DNA of 60,537 nucleotides from Acidobacteriota bacterium (GTDB lineage Bacteria; Acidobacteriota; Terriglobia; Terriglobales; Acidobacteriaceae). Positions 34,934-44,479 of this stretch are shown here, one piece after another (position 1 is the first letter of the stretch; each line of letters begins with the position of its first letter). Both the position numbers and the translations under genes were made by a program. The DNA lies in NCBI GenBank assembly GCA_031296105.1, contig JARLGJ010000007.1, forward strand, positions 1-60,537. Direction: 5' to 3'. Below the pieces are notes generated by a model. It did not search any database and was not told where the DNA came from. It worked only from the letters and a program-made list of their open reading frames with translations.

Positions 34934-37003
34934 ATGACTGAATTGAACTCCCCGGAAACATTCCGTCTGCTCATCATCGACGGCGATGCGGCCACTCATG
35001 ATGAGATCAAGCGGTTCCTCCTTGCGCCTGGCACCGGGCAGGCTGCTGAGTTCCAGATCGACTCCGCCTTCGAAAATCGGCAGGGCTGGGAAATGCACCT
35101 TGCGGCCCGGCGGCAGGGGATACCCTATTCGCTGGCCTTTGTGAGCGTGGACGCGTCTTCGGGTGGGGATGGCATGGAAACCATCCTGCATCTGCGGGAG
35201 GAAGACCCCATATTGCAGACCGTGCTGTGCCTGGAGCCGGCGCAACGCACCTGGGACGACATCTTCCCGCGCCTTGGCATCACCCACAACGTCTTTTTCC
35301 TCAAGAAGCCGCTCGACCGCACCGAGGTTTTGCAACTGGCCCACGCCCTTACCTACAAATGGCAATGCATGTTGCAGGTGCGCATGAGGATGCAGATGCT
35401 GGACCGCGAGGTGGAGGACCGCACGGCCCGCCTGCGGCAAACCGTGGCCGAGTTGGTTGTCGCGCGCGACCGCGCCGAGGAAGCGGCGCGGCAATTGAAG
35501 GAGAGTCAGACGCTGCTGAGCGCCGCCGAGCAACTTTCGCAATCCGGCGCCTGGCGCTGGGAGAAGGATTCCGGGCACGTCGAGTTCTCCACCGGCGCGC
35601 GACGCATTCTCGGGGCATCGCAGTCCAGCCTCTCCGTGATCGAGCTGATGAAGTGCCTGCATCCTGATGACACGGTGGCCATGGAGGCCACATTTGCCGA
35701 GGCCCAGCAGACCAACAAGACGGCCCTTGCCACCGAGCGCCGCATCGTCACCCGCGACACCGGCGAAGAGCGCATCGTAACCGCCAATGGAAAGGTCGTG
35801 CGCGACCGGGAAGGATGCATCGTGGCCGCCCACGGCGCCCTGCAGGACGTCACCGAGGCGCGGCGCGTGGAAGCGCAATTCCGCCAGTCGCAGCGCATGG
35901 ACGCCGTGGGGCGTCTGGCCAGCGGCGTGGCCCACGACTTTAACAACCTGCTCAGCGTGATGATGGGGCAGGCCGAGTTGCTGCGCGACGAATCCCTGCC
36001 GGGATCGCAGCCGTACAAGCGCGCCACTGAGATTCTCGGAACCGTCGAACGCGCCACCAAGATGACGCGGCAGTTGCTCGATATAGGACGCCCGCAGACC
36101 TTGCAGCGTGTCCCGGTGGATCTGCACGGCATCCTGCTAGGCAATGAAGAGATGCTGCGCGGACTGTTGGGTGAACAAGTCGCGCTCAGCCGCGCATACC
36201 GGGCAACGCGGCACGTCATCAACGCCAGCGCCGATCAACTCAATCAGGTCATCCTCAATCTCGCCGTCAATGCCCGCGACGCCATGCTCCGGGGTGGCAG
36301 CCTGATGCTTAGCACGGCCGATGCCGATCCCGGCGATCCCGTAGCGGCGCGCCTCGGCCATCCCTGCGTGGTGCTCACCGTGACCGATGAAGGCGTGGGC
36401 ATGGACGAGCAGGTGCTGGCCAAAATTTTCGATCCTTTCTTCACCACCAAATCGCGCGGCAAAGGCACGGGCCTGGGCCTGAGCACGGTGTATAGCATTA
36501 TCACCAACCACGGCGGAGCCATTGAGGCAAAAAGCAAGCGGGGCTTCGGCTCCAGCTTCATGATTTATCTACCCACCATCGATTCTCTGGCGCAGGCGCC
36601 GCCGCCCGAGCCTGCGCGGACCGACACCGAGACCGGCAGCGGCACCATTCTCCTCGCGGAAGACGAGGAGGGCCTGCGCTCTCTGCTGCGCAAGTTCCTG
36701 GAGAGCGGCGGCTACAAGGTGATTGAAGCCACCGACTCGGGAGCGGCCGTCAACTGCGTGCGGGAGACGCGCGCCGGCATTGACATGCTTCTCACCGACG
36801 TCGTCATGCCAGGCATGAGCGGACGCGAACTGGCACAGGAGTTAAAGACTTTCCATCCCGGACTCAAAACGCTGTTCATCAGCGGCTACGCCGATAACAT
36901 GTTGGCGCAGTTCGACTTCATCAGCGAGCAGACCTGCTTTCTGCAAAAGCCATTTTCGCGCGGCACGCTGCTCGCCAAGGTGAAGGAGGTTCTGCAATCC
37001 TGA
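34934..37003 (+). CDS. Cytoplasmic hybrid histidine kinase (pseudo-REC-PAS-HisKA-HATPase-REC)
   Basis: The 689-residue protein starts at ATG 34934 behind CAGGAG. Residues 10-130 form a receiver-like domain (RLLIIDGDAATHDEI) in which the usual phospho-acceptor Asp is replaced by Ser71 (FVSVDA where FVDVRM is common). A coiled coil (about 150-190), a PAS domain (about 200-310), HisKA with His334 in GVAHDFNNLL, HATPase (NARDAML, DEGVGMDEQ, GKGTGLGL) and an intact C-terminal receiver (Asp622 in LLTDVVMPG) follow. The front receiver may sense a partner without being phosphorylated. A terminator follows. Confidence 0.87.
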   Translation: MTELNSPETFRLLIIDGDAATHDEIKRFLLAPGTGQAAEFQIDSAFENRQGWEMHLAARRQGIPYSLAFVSVDASSGGDGMETILHLREEDPILQTVLCLEPAQRTWDDIFPRLGITHNVFFLKKPLDRTEVLQLAHALTYKWQCMLQVRMRMQMLDREVEDRTARLRQTVAELVVARDRAEEAARQLKESQTLLSAAEQLSQSGAWRWEKDSGHVEFSTGARRILGASQSSLSVIELMKCLHPDDTVAMEATFAEAQQTNKTALATERRIVTRDTGEERIVTANGKVVRDREGCIVAAHGALQDVTEARRVEAQFRQSQRMDAVGRLASGVAHDFNNLLSVMMGQAELLRDESLPGSQPYKRATEILGTVERATKMTRQLLDIGRPQTLQRVPVDLHGILLGNEEMLRGLLGEQVALSRAYRATRHVINASADQLNQVILNLAVNARDAMLRGGSLMLSTADADPGDPVAARLGHPCVVLTVTDEGVGMDEQVLAKIFDPFFTTKSRGKGTGLGLSTVYSIITNHGGAIEAKSKRGFGSSFMIYLPTIDSLAQAPPPEPARTDTETGSGTILLAEDEEGLRSLLRKFLESGGYKVIEATDSGAAVNCVRETRAGIDMLLTDVVMPGMSGRELAQELKTFHPGLKTLFISGYADNMLAQFDFISEQTCFLQKPFSRGTLLAKVKEVLQS

Positions 37004-37069
37004 TTCCTCCTCAGTATGCCCGTGCGGCGTACGCGGACTCCTATCTTGCATTCTGCCCTGGAAATTAGA

Positions 37070-37091
37070 AAGGCCGCCCACGGGCGGCCTT
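37070..37091. terminator. Bidirectional terminator between hybrid kinase and cstA
   Basis: A perfect 10-bp stem AAGGCCGCCC (37070-37079) with its complement (37082-37091) and a 2-base loop, between convergent genes. Short T-rich stretches follow on each strand. Confidence 0.7.
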
Positions 37092-37114
37092 CCTGTTGAA
37101 AATGATCGGCCGCT

Positions 37115-38983
37115 CTAGCAGCAGGTCATCTTGATTTCGCCTTCCTTGCTGACCGGCGGGCCGAAGGCTTCCTTCGGAACCGGACCGCCATTCAACACGC
37201 GAATCCAGCAGAGGATGGCGTTCGCCACCACCAGCACGACGCCCGCAATGAACAGGCTCATCAGGAACGTGTCGAGGTAGCCGGCAAACTCCTTGCCCTT
37301 GACCAGGTGCATGGGCCAGAAGATCGTCTGAATGCCCTCCACCCCGGCCGTCACCGTGGTAATGCCGACAAAGACCATCGGCACAAAGCTGAAGATGGCG
37401 TACTTGGCCTTGCCCATATTGATGAGGAACGTGGTCACAATCGCCAGCGCGATGGTGGCCAGCAACTGATTGCCGGTGCCGAACAACGGCCAGATCGTGC
37501 TGATGTTGCCGGTCCAGATCAGGTATCCCCAGGCGGCCACCACGATGCACGTAGCCGACAGGTTGCTGGGCAGCCAGGCGTTGTTGGCATAGGGCTTGTA
37601 AACTTTGCCGACGAGTTCCTGCAACACGTAGCGCGCCACGCGCGTGCCGGTGTCCACCGTGGTGAGAATGAACAGGGCCTCGAACATGATGGCGTAGTGA
37701 TACCAGTAGCCCATCAGCTTGGCCATGCCTGGCAGCCCGCGGAAGATCTGCGCCATGCCAATGGCCAGGGATACCGCGCCGCCACTGCGTCCCGCGAGCT
37801 TTTCGCCCACCTCCTGGCTGAACATATCCAGGTTCACCGTGTGCCACTCGGGATGCACCGCCAGCAACTTGGTAAACGCCGCCGGAGCACAGTTGATGGC
37901 AAAGTAATCGCCGGGATTCATGGAGCAGGCGGCAATGAGAGCCAGCACGCCCACCAGCGATTCGCACAGCATGGCTCCGTAGCCGATGAAGCGCGCGTCG
38001 GTTTCCTTGTCGCACATCTTCGGCGTAGTGCCGGAGGAAACCAGCGCGTGGAAGCCGGAGATGGCGCCGCAGGCGATGGTGACAAACAGGAACGGGAACA
38101 GCTTGCCCTTGATGATGGGTCCGCCGCCGGAGATGAATTGGGTGAAGTTCGGGAACTGAATGTTCGGGTGCACGATAAAGACACCGACGATCAGCGCCGC
38201 GATGGTGCCCAGCTTGACGTAGGTGGACAGGTAATCGCGCGGTTCCAGCAGCAGCCATACCGGCAGCACCGAAGCCACAAAGCCATACACCATCATCATG
38301 GCCGTGATCTGGTGCGGAGTGAAGTTCAGTACCGCGGAATAAGCACTGTTTGCAAACCAGTGGCCGCCGATGACAGCAGCCAGCAGGCAAACCACGCCGA
38401 AGATGCTTGGTCCGGTGATCTGAATTTCACCGGCGTGGCTCTTGAACATCCACAGTCCCATGATGAGGGCGATGGGAATGGTCATGCCGATGGTGAACAC
38501 GCCCCACGGGCTGTTGGCCAGCGCGTTGACCACCACGATGCCCAGGCCGGCCAGCGTGACCAGCAGGATAAAGAGCACGGCGATCATCGAGACCAGGCCG
38601 GCAAAGCTGCCAATCTCGGTGCGCGCAATGTCAGCCAGCGAGCGTCCCTTGTGCCGTATGGAGGCCACCAGGACGAGAAAATCCTGCACGCAGCCGGCCA
38701 GCACGGCGCCGATCAACAGCCAGAGGAATCCAGGAGCAAATCCAAACTGTGCCGCCAGAGTAGGTCCAACCAGTGGACCGGCGCCGGCGATGGCGGCAAA
38801 GTGATGCCCGAATAGCACCCACTTCGGCGACGGTACATAGTTATGTCCATCTTCGTAGGTATGAGCGGGAGTAGTGCGGCGATCGTCGAGTGCCAGGGCC
38901 TTTGCCGCCAGAAACGCACTGTAGTACCGGTATGCCAGGGCGTACACGCAAAGAGCCCCCAGCATAATGGGAAATGTATTCAT
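37115..38983 (-). CDS. cstA: CstA-family carbon-starvation / pyruvate transporter
   Basis: CstA (622 residues) is a polytopic inner-membrane protein with about 16-18 helices. It takes up pyruvate (BtsT/CstA) or peptides under carbon starvation. Family hallmarks are YEDGHNYVPS, then HHFAAIAGAGPLVGP, SGFHALVSSGTTPKM and FGTGNQLLA. It starts at ATG 38983 with GGAGG ten bases upstream. The C-terminus ends in a Cys pair (MTCC). The long upstream gap may carry its control, but no known riboswitch is recognised. Confidence 0.92.
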   Translation of the reverse strand: MNTFPIMLGALCVYALAYRYYSAFLAAKALALDDRRTTPAHTYEDGHNYVPSPKWVLFGHHFAAIAGAGPLVGPTLAAQFGFAPGFLWLLIGAVLAGCVQDFLVLVASIRHKGRSLADIARTEIGSFAGLVSMIAVLFILLVTLAGLGIVVVNALANSPWGVFTIGMTIPIALIMGLWMFKSHAGEIQITGPSIFGVVCLLAAVIGGHWFANSAYSAVLNFTPHQITAMMMVYGFVASVLPVWLLLEPRDYLSTYVKLGTIAALIVGVFIVHPNIQFPNFTQFISGGGPIIKGKLFPFLFVTIACGAISGFHALVSSGTTPKMCDKETDARFIGYGAMLCESLVGVLALIAACSMNPGDYFAINCAPAAFTKLLAVHPEWHTVNLDMFSQEVGEKLAGRSGGAVSLAIGMAQIFRGLPGMAKLMGYWYHYAIMFEALFILTTVDTGTRVARYVLQELVGKVYKPYANNAWLPSNLSATCIVVAAWGYLIWTGNISTIWPLFGTGNQLLATIALAIVTTFLINMGKAKYAIFSFVPMVFVGITTVTAGVEGIQTIFWPMHLVKGKEFAGYLDTFLMSLFIAGVVLVVANAILCWIRVLNGGPVPKEAFGPPVSKEGEIKMTCC

Positions 38984-39542
38984 GGTTCGGCTGCCTCCAG
39001 GAAGTTTGCGGAAGAACGCCCGCATACTTGATGGCAAACTATAAAACTGATGGGGGAACGGCGCAATACAGTTTGTAAAAGGAAGTGCAAAAGCATACAG
39101 GACTACGCCTTAGGGACGGGTTAAGGCTGCATCTGGCGTACAGCTTCCGGCCGAATCTTCTGGCAAGACAGGTAAGGATGCGTGGCGCGACGGTCAGATC
39201 AATCTGAAAGCCCTCCCATTCTGGGTGTCTCCATCGTCCGTGTCCTTGCGCATCAATCCCTTGAAACACAAGGACATTGCTGGTTACCCCAACGTAACTT
39301 CGGTCATGGATGTTTTGCCAAGTTCCCGCCACACCTCCGCCATGTTGGCAGTACTATGAGACCCAGTTGCTGCACCATCCCGGCCACGCTTTTCTCCCAG
39401 CAATGGGCGAAGAAACTTTCCTCCGCGTGGGACGTATCGAAGCACACAGGGATGGCGCGGAGTGGGACGCGCAGTACAGGTCAATTTCACGGCGGAGTTC
39501 ACATCGCCCAACGACAATGCAGCTTGCAGTGAGAGGGAGCCT
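38984..39542. other. Intergenic region between cstA and the minor pilin genes
   Basis: About 560 bases, divergent. It must hold promoters for cstA and the pilin operon. The segment about 39440-39480 has weak word matches (CACAGGG and GTGGGACGC) to GEMM c-di-GMP riboswitches but lacks the conserved CAAACC and the expected fold, so no riboswitch is called. Frames on either strand lack support. Confidence 0.45.
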
Positions 39543-40112
39543 ATGGCATATCATCTGGGCCATCCATCACGAAAATGTGGCGTTTCCCATGCCCGGGGAA
39601 TTGCCGCGCCCGGCTTCACAATCATTGAACTGGCGGTCGTCATTGCCATTGTGCTTGTGGTGCTGGGCATGGCCCTGCCGGTGCTGGTGAACACCTCGCG
39701 CAGCCGCATGGTGACAAACGCGCAGTTGGCCGTCTCGGGAGCCATGCAGGCGGCACGCTACCGGGCCATGTCCACCGGACTGCCGGTGGAACTGACCTTC
39801 AGCGCCGCCAACGCCACATCGCAGCTTCTCTCATGTTCCAACTGCTCCAGCACCATCTACGATCCCACGGTGAGCAGCTACACCTTCGCCGCCCTGTCCA
39901 CGGACCAGGCGGTGCCGTTCACCATCGCCCACGGAGCGGCGCTGAACGCCGACAAGACGCTCTATTTCCGTCCCAACGGCGCGGTGCAGACCACGTATGG
40001 AACCACCGACTGCACGACGGCGAACATCCCAACGTTTACGTTGACGTTTTCCAATATCTCGCGAACCGTCACGATTGAGTGCTATGGAAGAATCACGGTA
40101 CAGACGCCATAA
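39543..40112 (+). CDS. Type IV minor pilin, GspH/FimT-like
   Basis: The 189-residue prepilin has a leader ending in G before FTIIELAVVIAIVLVVLGMA, the class III signal cut by PilD with Glu5 of the mature protein present. A GspH/FimT-like globular domain follows, with two Cys pairs. ATG 39543 follows GAGGGAG. FimT-type minor pilins initiate pilus assembly and in some species bind DNA during uptake. It is the first gene of a four-gene unit. Confidence 0.85.
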   Translation: MAYHLGHPSRKCGVSHARGIAAPGFTIIELAVVIAIVLVVLGMALPVLVNTSRSRMVTNAQLAVSGAMQAARYRAMSTGLPVELTFSAANATSQLLSCSNCSSTIYDPTVSSYTFAALSTDQAVPFTIAHGAALNADKTLYFRPNGAVQTTYGTTDCTTANIPTFTLTFSNISRTVTIECYGRITVQTP

Positions 40113-40686
40113 AAATCCGCGCCGCGAGAGCGGCTTCAGCGTCATCGAAGTGATCGTCGCCATGTTTGTCTTCGCCGTCGGCATCCTCTCGCTGGCGGCG
40201 CTGATGTGCATGGTGAACCTGAACACCGACCGCTCCCGCTACATGGGCATTGCCACCAATCTGGCTACCGAAAAGCTCGAGTTCCTGAACCGCTATGCCG
40301 CCGCCTCCACCGCGCCATCGATCACCGTGGGCGGCAGCCTCAGCAGCGACGTTACAGGCTATTTCGACGACGTACAGGTCTCGGCCGACAACGGCGCGCT
40401 CACCGAAATCACCTATGATTCCAGCTCCGGGGAATACGAGGTCTTTACCCACAGCGTCACCGGCGCGGTCAGCGACGCTCTACAAAGCTCTAAACCAGCG
40501 GCGCTGCCCAACGCGGTGGACTTTCATCGCCGCTGGCTGGTGGAGTCGCCCATCACCGTCGGCGCCCAGTCCATTGCCGTGCGCCGCGTTACCGTTTGGA
40601 TCAGCGCCTGGTCACCGTCGGCCAGCGCGCAGGCCATGGTGCAGGGGCGTCCGCTGACGTACCAGGTCAGCACGGTGCGGCCATGA
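40084..40686 (+). CDS. pilV: Type IV minor pilin, PilV-like
   Basis: The 200-residue prepilin carries GFSVIEVIVAMFVFAVGILSLAA-type signal, with PilD cleavage after Gly and the Glu5 present. It starts at ATG 40084, inside the end of the previous gene (29-base overlap), so translation is coupled. The remainder is a Ser/Thr-rich globular domain. Confidence 0.82.
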   Translation: MEESRYRRHKNPRRESGFSVIEVIVAMFVFAVGILSLAALMCMVNLNTDRSRYMGIATNLATEKLEFLNRYAAASTAPSITVGGSLSSDVTGYFDDVQVSADNGALTEITYDSSSGEYEVFTHSVTGAVSDALQSSKPAALPNAVDFHRRWLVESPITVGAQSIAVRRVTVWISAWSPSASAQAMVQGRPLTYQVSTVRP

Positions 40687-41717
40687 AGAATACGCTCGCC
40701 ATTCGCCGCCATCCAGCGCAACGCGCGGCTGGCTTCACCCTTTTGGAATTGGTGGTGGCCATCGCGCTGTTCCTCGTCCTTGGCTTGGCCGCCGTGCAGC
40801 TCACCCAGCGCAGCGCCGGAGTTTCCGTTGGGCAGCAGGCGCAGTCGGCGCTGAACCTCACCATCCGCAACGTGGCCGCACAGTTGCAAATCGATCTGAT
40901 GAATGCCGGCACCGGTTACTTCCCAACTTACGACATTCCCGGCGCGCCGCTTGGCGTAACGGTGGCCACCACCAGCAACGCCGCCTACGACACGGTAACC
41001 ATCCTGAGCTTTAACTCAGCGCTCGTCGCGCACCCGAGCGCAGCGCTCGACACCACGACCGGCTCCATCACCGTCACGCCGATCAGTCCGGCCACGCCCA
41101 GCAAGCTTGCCGCCGGCTACTCCGGCGCCGAACTGATGATCTTTTCCGACACCGTGAACTCTGAAACTGGTAGGCCTTACATTACGACGTTTCCCGTGAA
41201 ATCCGCCTCCGCCGGAACGTCCACCGTGACCGTTACCATGACCACGGCAAATTCCTTGCCCACTCCCAGTACTGGCGCCTGCACGAGTGGTACCTGGAAC
41301 ACCGATCCATTGCAGATCTCCACCGGGGGCGCCAACGATGTCGGCGTGGACGGCAACACGTACTGCTACCTGCTCACGACCTTTGACACTACCGATTGGG
41401 TGCTCATCACGCAGAGCATCACCTACTCGGTGAACGCCAGCAACCAGCTCGTGCGCACCGCCAACGGCGTCAGCGCGGTAATTGCCGACAACATTCTCAG
41501 CTTCAAGGTGGGAGCAATGATCGAGGGCGGAAGCACATTTTCCTATATTCCCAGCTCTTACAGCCCACGCAACATACGGGCCCTGCGGCTCTCCTTCCTC
41601 GGGAGCAGCACGCCCGATCCCACCAATCCGTTCCAGAACACTTTGGACGGCGGGCACTACCGGATCGAGGGCGCGTCCATCATGGTGAACCCGCGCAACT
41701 TGAGCCTGCACGACTAG
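40683..41717 (+). CDS. pilW: Type IV minor pilin, PilW-like
   Basis: The 344-residue prepilin has the signal AGFTLLELVVAIALFLVLGLA with Glu5. It overlaps the pilV-like gene by four bases (ATGA). Its long Thr/Ser-rich body and two Cys fit PilW, a tip-complex minor pilin. Confidence 0.82.
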   Translation: MKNTLAIRRHPAQRAAGFTLLELVVAIALFLVLGLAAVQLTQRSAGVSVGQQAQSALNLTIRNVAAQLQIDLMNAGTGYFPTYDIPGAPLGVTVATTSNAAYDTVTILSFNSALVAHPSAALDTTTGSITVTPISPATPSKLAAGYSGAELMIFSDTVNSETGRPYITTFPVKSASAGTSTVTVTMTTANSLPTPSTGACTSGTWNTDPLQISTGGANDVGVDGNTYCYLLTTFDTTDWVLITQSITYSVNASNQLVRTANGVSAVIADNILSFKVGAMIEGGSTFSYIPSSYSPRNIRALRLSFLGSSTPDPTNPFQNTLDGGHYRIEGASIMVNPRNLSLHD

Positions 41718-41728
41718 GAGCATGTGTC

Positions 41729-43630
41729 ATGACTAGACTTCGGCTTTCGCTTCTTCCCCTTCGCCGTTGCGGCGCGCGGCAATCGGGCGTGGCGCTGATC
41801 ACGACCTTGCTGCTGCTCTCGCTGCTCACGGCGCTGAGTCTCTCCATGGTGCTGGCCTATCGCTCGGACATGCTGGTGAACGGCTACAACCGCGACATGC
41901 AGTCTTCTTTCTATGCCGCCGATGCCGGCAACACCATCATCCGCCAGGATATGTCGTCGCGCATTGCGGCGCTGGTGCCCACCACCATCAATCCCGGAAC
42001 TTATCCGCTGCCATCCTCGGTCACCAGCACCATCGTCAGCGCCATCAATTCGGCCTATAGCACGGCCCAGCCCGTGCTGAGCGGTTCGACGACCCCGCAG
42101 AACTTCAAGATCTACACCAGCGACACGAATCTCTCGCTCTATTCCTGCACCGTCGGCTATTACACCGACGCCACCTACGCCACCAAGCTCTCCGCCACCA
42201 ACACGGCGTCCGCGGAAACCGGCAGCGTCACCTGCCCCACCTATACCTACGCCTACAACTTCACGTACATCTTCCATTACCAGCTCACGACCATCGGCTC
42301 GGCGCAGGGCGCGCAGAACGCTGCCGTCACCGACTCCGGCAACCTGATCATCAACGCCACCTCGCAGGACACGATCAACAACTTCTCGCAGTACGGCACT
42401 TTTATCGACAAGATGGACATCTGCTCCGCCATGCTGATTGGCGGCAAAATCACCGGCCCGCAGTTCACCAACGGCTCCTGGACCTTTGGCTACGCCTACT
42501 CCTACAACTTCACCGACGCCGTGGGCAGCGCCGGAGCCAATGCTGGTTACATGTATAATGACGGCACCTGCGACCAGACGGCCAATTCCTCCGACACTCA
42601 CGGCGCTACGACCATCGCCCCAACCTTTGCCAAAGGCTTAAGCCTCAGCCAGAGCACGATTACTTTGCCTACAAACTCCTACAACCAGGAGCAGGCGGTG
42701 CTCGACGGTAAGGGCGTGGCAACCTCCGCGCCCAGTTCTTCCGCGCTGGCCGCCGAGCTGCGCAACTCCGCCGGCAGCTACTGGGCCAGCGCCTCGACCA
42801 ACGGTGTCTATGTGCCATCGAATTCTTCCAATGCCATCATCGGCGGCGGAATCTTCGTGGAAGGCAACGCTGACAGCGTGACCCTCAGCTACAGTGGCTC
42901 CACGGCACAGGTCTATACCATCGTGCAGGGCTCAACCACGACAACGGTTACCATTAATCCCACGGCCAACACCACGGTCATCAGTTCCACCACCGGGCAC
43001 ACCACCACGTCCAAGACCTACACCGGAGTGCCCGTGCAGACCAATACCACAACCGGGACTTCGTCCGACGCCTGCCTGCTCTACGTGGACGGTAGCATCA
43101 GCTCCCTTTCCGGCACCATTCAGGACAACACGGCTGTCACCATCACCGCCGCCAGCGATATCACCATCACCGGCAACGTGGTGTACAAAACCGCCGTGGT
43201 GGACTCCAGCGGCAATGAAACCACGGCGGCGGCCAATGGCACCGCATCTCAAACCCTTGGCATCTATACCGCCGGCGGCAGCGTGTACCTGCAGGCGCCC
43301 AGCAACAACGCCAACATGGAAATCGATGCCAGCATCCTGGTCACCAAGGACAACGGCGGCACCTGCAACTACGGACAATCCTGCACCGGGGTGCTCGGAC
43401 TGACCGGCTCCAACAGCATCGGCACGCTTACCATCGTCGGTGGACGCATTCAGAGCCGCTCCATGATCATGACCAACCCGACCATCAGCAAGCGCAACGT
43501 CTATTTCGACTACCGCTATAACGGAACCTTCGCGCCGCCATTCTTCCCCAAGCTGACCACGATTCAGAACCCTGCAACCAGTTCCAGCAGCTTGCAGCGC
43601 ACGGGATGGGTGCTGCGCACCGCCTACTAA
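41729..43630 (+). CDS. Large PilX-like minor pilin with Ser/Thr-rich body
   Basis: The 633-residue protein starts at ATG 41729 behind GGAG. The N-terminus QSGVALITTLLLLSLLTALS and LAYRSDMLVNGYNRDMQS, then FYAADAGN, is typical of PilX_N, in which Glu5 is not conserved. The body is far longer than classic PilX (about 170-200 residues) and is made of Ser/Thr/Asn/Gly-rich beta-like sequence with few charges. It may take the place of a PilY1-type tip adhesin, because no PilY1 gene follows. That role is inferred. Confidence 0.75.
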   Translation: MTRLRLSLLPLRRCGARQSGVALITTLLLLSLLTALSLSMVLAYRSDMLVNGYNRDMQSSFYAADAGNTIIRQDMSSRIAALVPTTINPGTYPLPSSVTSTIVSAINSAYSTAQPVLSGSTTPQNFKIYTSDTNLSLYSCTVGYYTDATYATKLSATNTASAETGSVTCPTYTYAYNFTYIFHYQLTTIGSAQGAQNAAVTDSGNLIINATSQDTINNFSQYGTFIDKMDICSAMLIGGKITGPQFTNGSWTFGYAYSYNFTDAVGSAGANAGYMYNDGTCDQTANSSDTHGATTIAPTFAKGLSLSQSTITLPTNSYNQEQAVLDGKGVATSAPSSSALAAELRNSAGSYWASASTNGVYVPSNSSNAIIGGGIFVEGNADSVTLSYSGSTAQVYTIVQGSTTTTVTINPTANTTVISSTTGHTTTSKTYTGVPVQTNTTTGTSSDACLLYVDGSISSLSGTIQDNTAVTITAASDITITGNVVYKTAVVDSSGNETTAAANGTASQTLGIYTAGGSVYLQAPSNNANMEIDASILVTKDNGGTCNYGQSCTGVLGLTGSNSIGTLTIVGGRIQSRSMIMTNPTISKRNVYFDYRYNGTFAPPFFPKLTTIQNPATSSSSLQRTGWVLRTAY

Positions 43631-43652
43631 CCTTCTGCGCAAAAACACAAAG

Positions 43653-43675
43653 GGCCGGAGTTCGCTCCGGCCTTT
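43653..43675 (+). terminator. Terminator of the minor pilin operon
   Basis: A perfect 8-bp stem GGCCGGAG with a TTCG tetraloop, then TTTCTGTTT. It separates the pilin genes from the convergent CRP/FNR gene. Confidence 0.85.
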
Positions 43676-43696
43676 CTGTTTGCTCTCAACCTTCGC

Positions 43697-44398
43697 TTAC
43701 GAACCCAGCAGCACTTCGCCCAATCCCTTCTCATCCTTGATGACAACGTGCCGCGCATCCACCTCAAGGAATCCCTCGGCCTGTAGGCGCATCAGGTTGC
43801 GTGAGATTAACTCGCGCACCGTGCCCAGTTCATTGGCCAGCTCCTGATGGCTGCCCGGCAGCGTCAGTTCAATGCCGCGCTCGGTGTGCCGTCCGCTGCA
43901 CTGCGCCATGCGCAGCAGGGCCGCCACCAGCCGCTGGCGAATCGTCGTAAACGAAAGCTCCTCGATGATGCCCACCAGCCGGCGCAGCCGCGCGCCCACC
44001 ATGGCCAGCATCTTCAACGCCACCTCGGGCCGCTCCAGGCAGACGTTCAGGAAATCACGGCGCAGAATGTAGGCGATCTCGCCGTCCTCCAACGCCACGG
44101 CCGAAGCCGGGTAGTTGCCGCCATCGAACACCGGCAGTTCCGCCACGCATTCGCCGGGACCGTTGATGGCCAGCACCTGCTCGCGCCCGCTGGCCGACAC
44201 CTTATAAATGCGCACGCGGCCGCGCGCAATAATGTGCAGCGCCTGGCACGCTTCGCCCTCATGAAACAGGTTCTCTCCGGCGCTGACGTGCTTGCGCACC
44301 GTGCGCTCGGCCAGCAACTTGATTTCCGCTGGGGACAGGTTGGCCAGCAATGCCGAGCGCTGCAGGACTTCCGATAAATTGATCTGTTCAGCCGCCAC
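43697..44398 (-). CDS. CRP/FNR-family transcription regulator
   Basis: The 233-residue regulator has an N-terminal cyclic-nucleotide-binding-like domain (LFHEGEACQALHIIARGRVRIY, then GPGECVAELPVFDGGNYP) and a C-terminal winged helix (SHQELANELGTVRELISRNL, then MRLQAEGFLEV). The FNR N-terminal Cys cluster is absent, so it is not an Fe-S oxygen sensor. I start at GTG 44398 because GAGG lies five bases upstream; ATG 44422 has no ribosome site. Effector and targets unknown. Confidence 0.85.
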   Translation of the reverse strand: MAAEQINLSEVLQRSALLANLSPAEIKLLAERTVRKHVSAGENLFHEGEACQALHIIARGRVRIYKVSASGREQVLAINGPGECVAELPVFDGGNYPASAVALEDGEIAYILRRDFLNVCLERPEVALKMLAMVGARLRRLVGIIEELSFTTIRQRLVAALLRMAQCSGRHTERGIELTLPGSHQELANELGTVRELISRNLMRLQAEGFLEVDARHVVIKDEKGLGEVLLGS

Positions 44399-44479
44399 GT
44401 ATTCCTCATCGCCACACCACATACCGGGAGCGGCCTTCTGCGTATTATTGCAAGCTCTTCCGCTTATTGTTCCGCGGAT

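Noticed and set aside
39435..39480. Possible GEMM c-di-GMP riboswitch before the pilin genes
   Set aside because: Only CACAGGG and GTGGGACGC match. The CAAACC block and the tetraloop-receptor half are missing and I could not fold the conserved stems.
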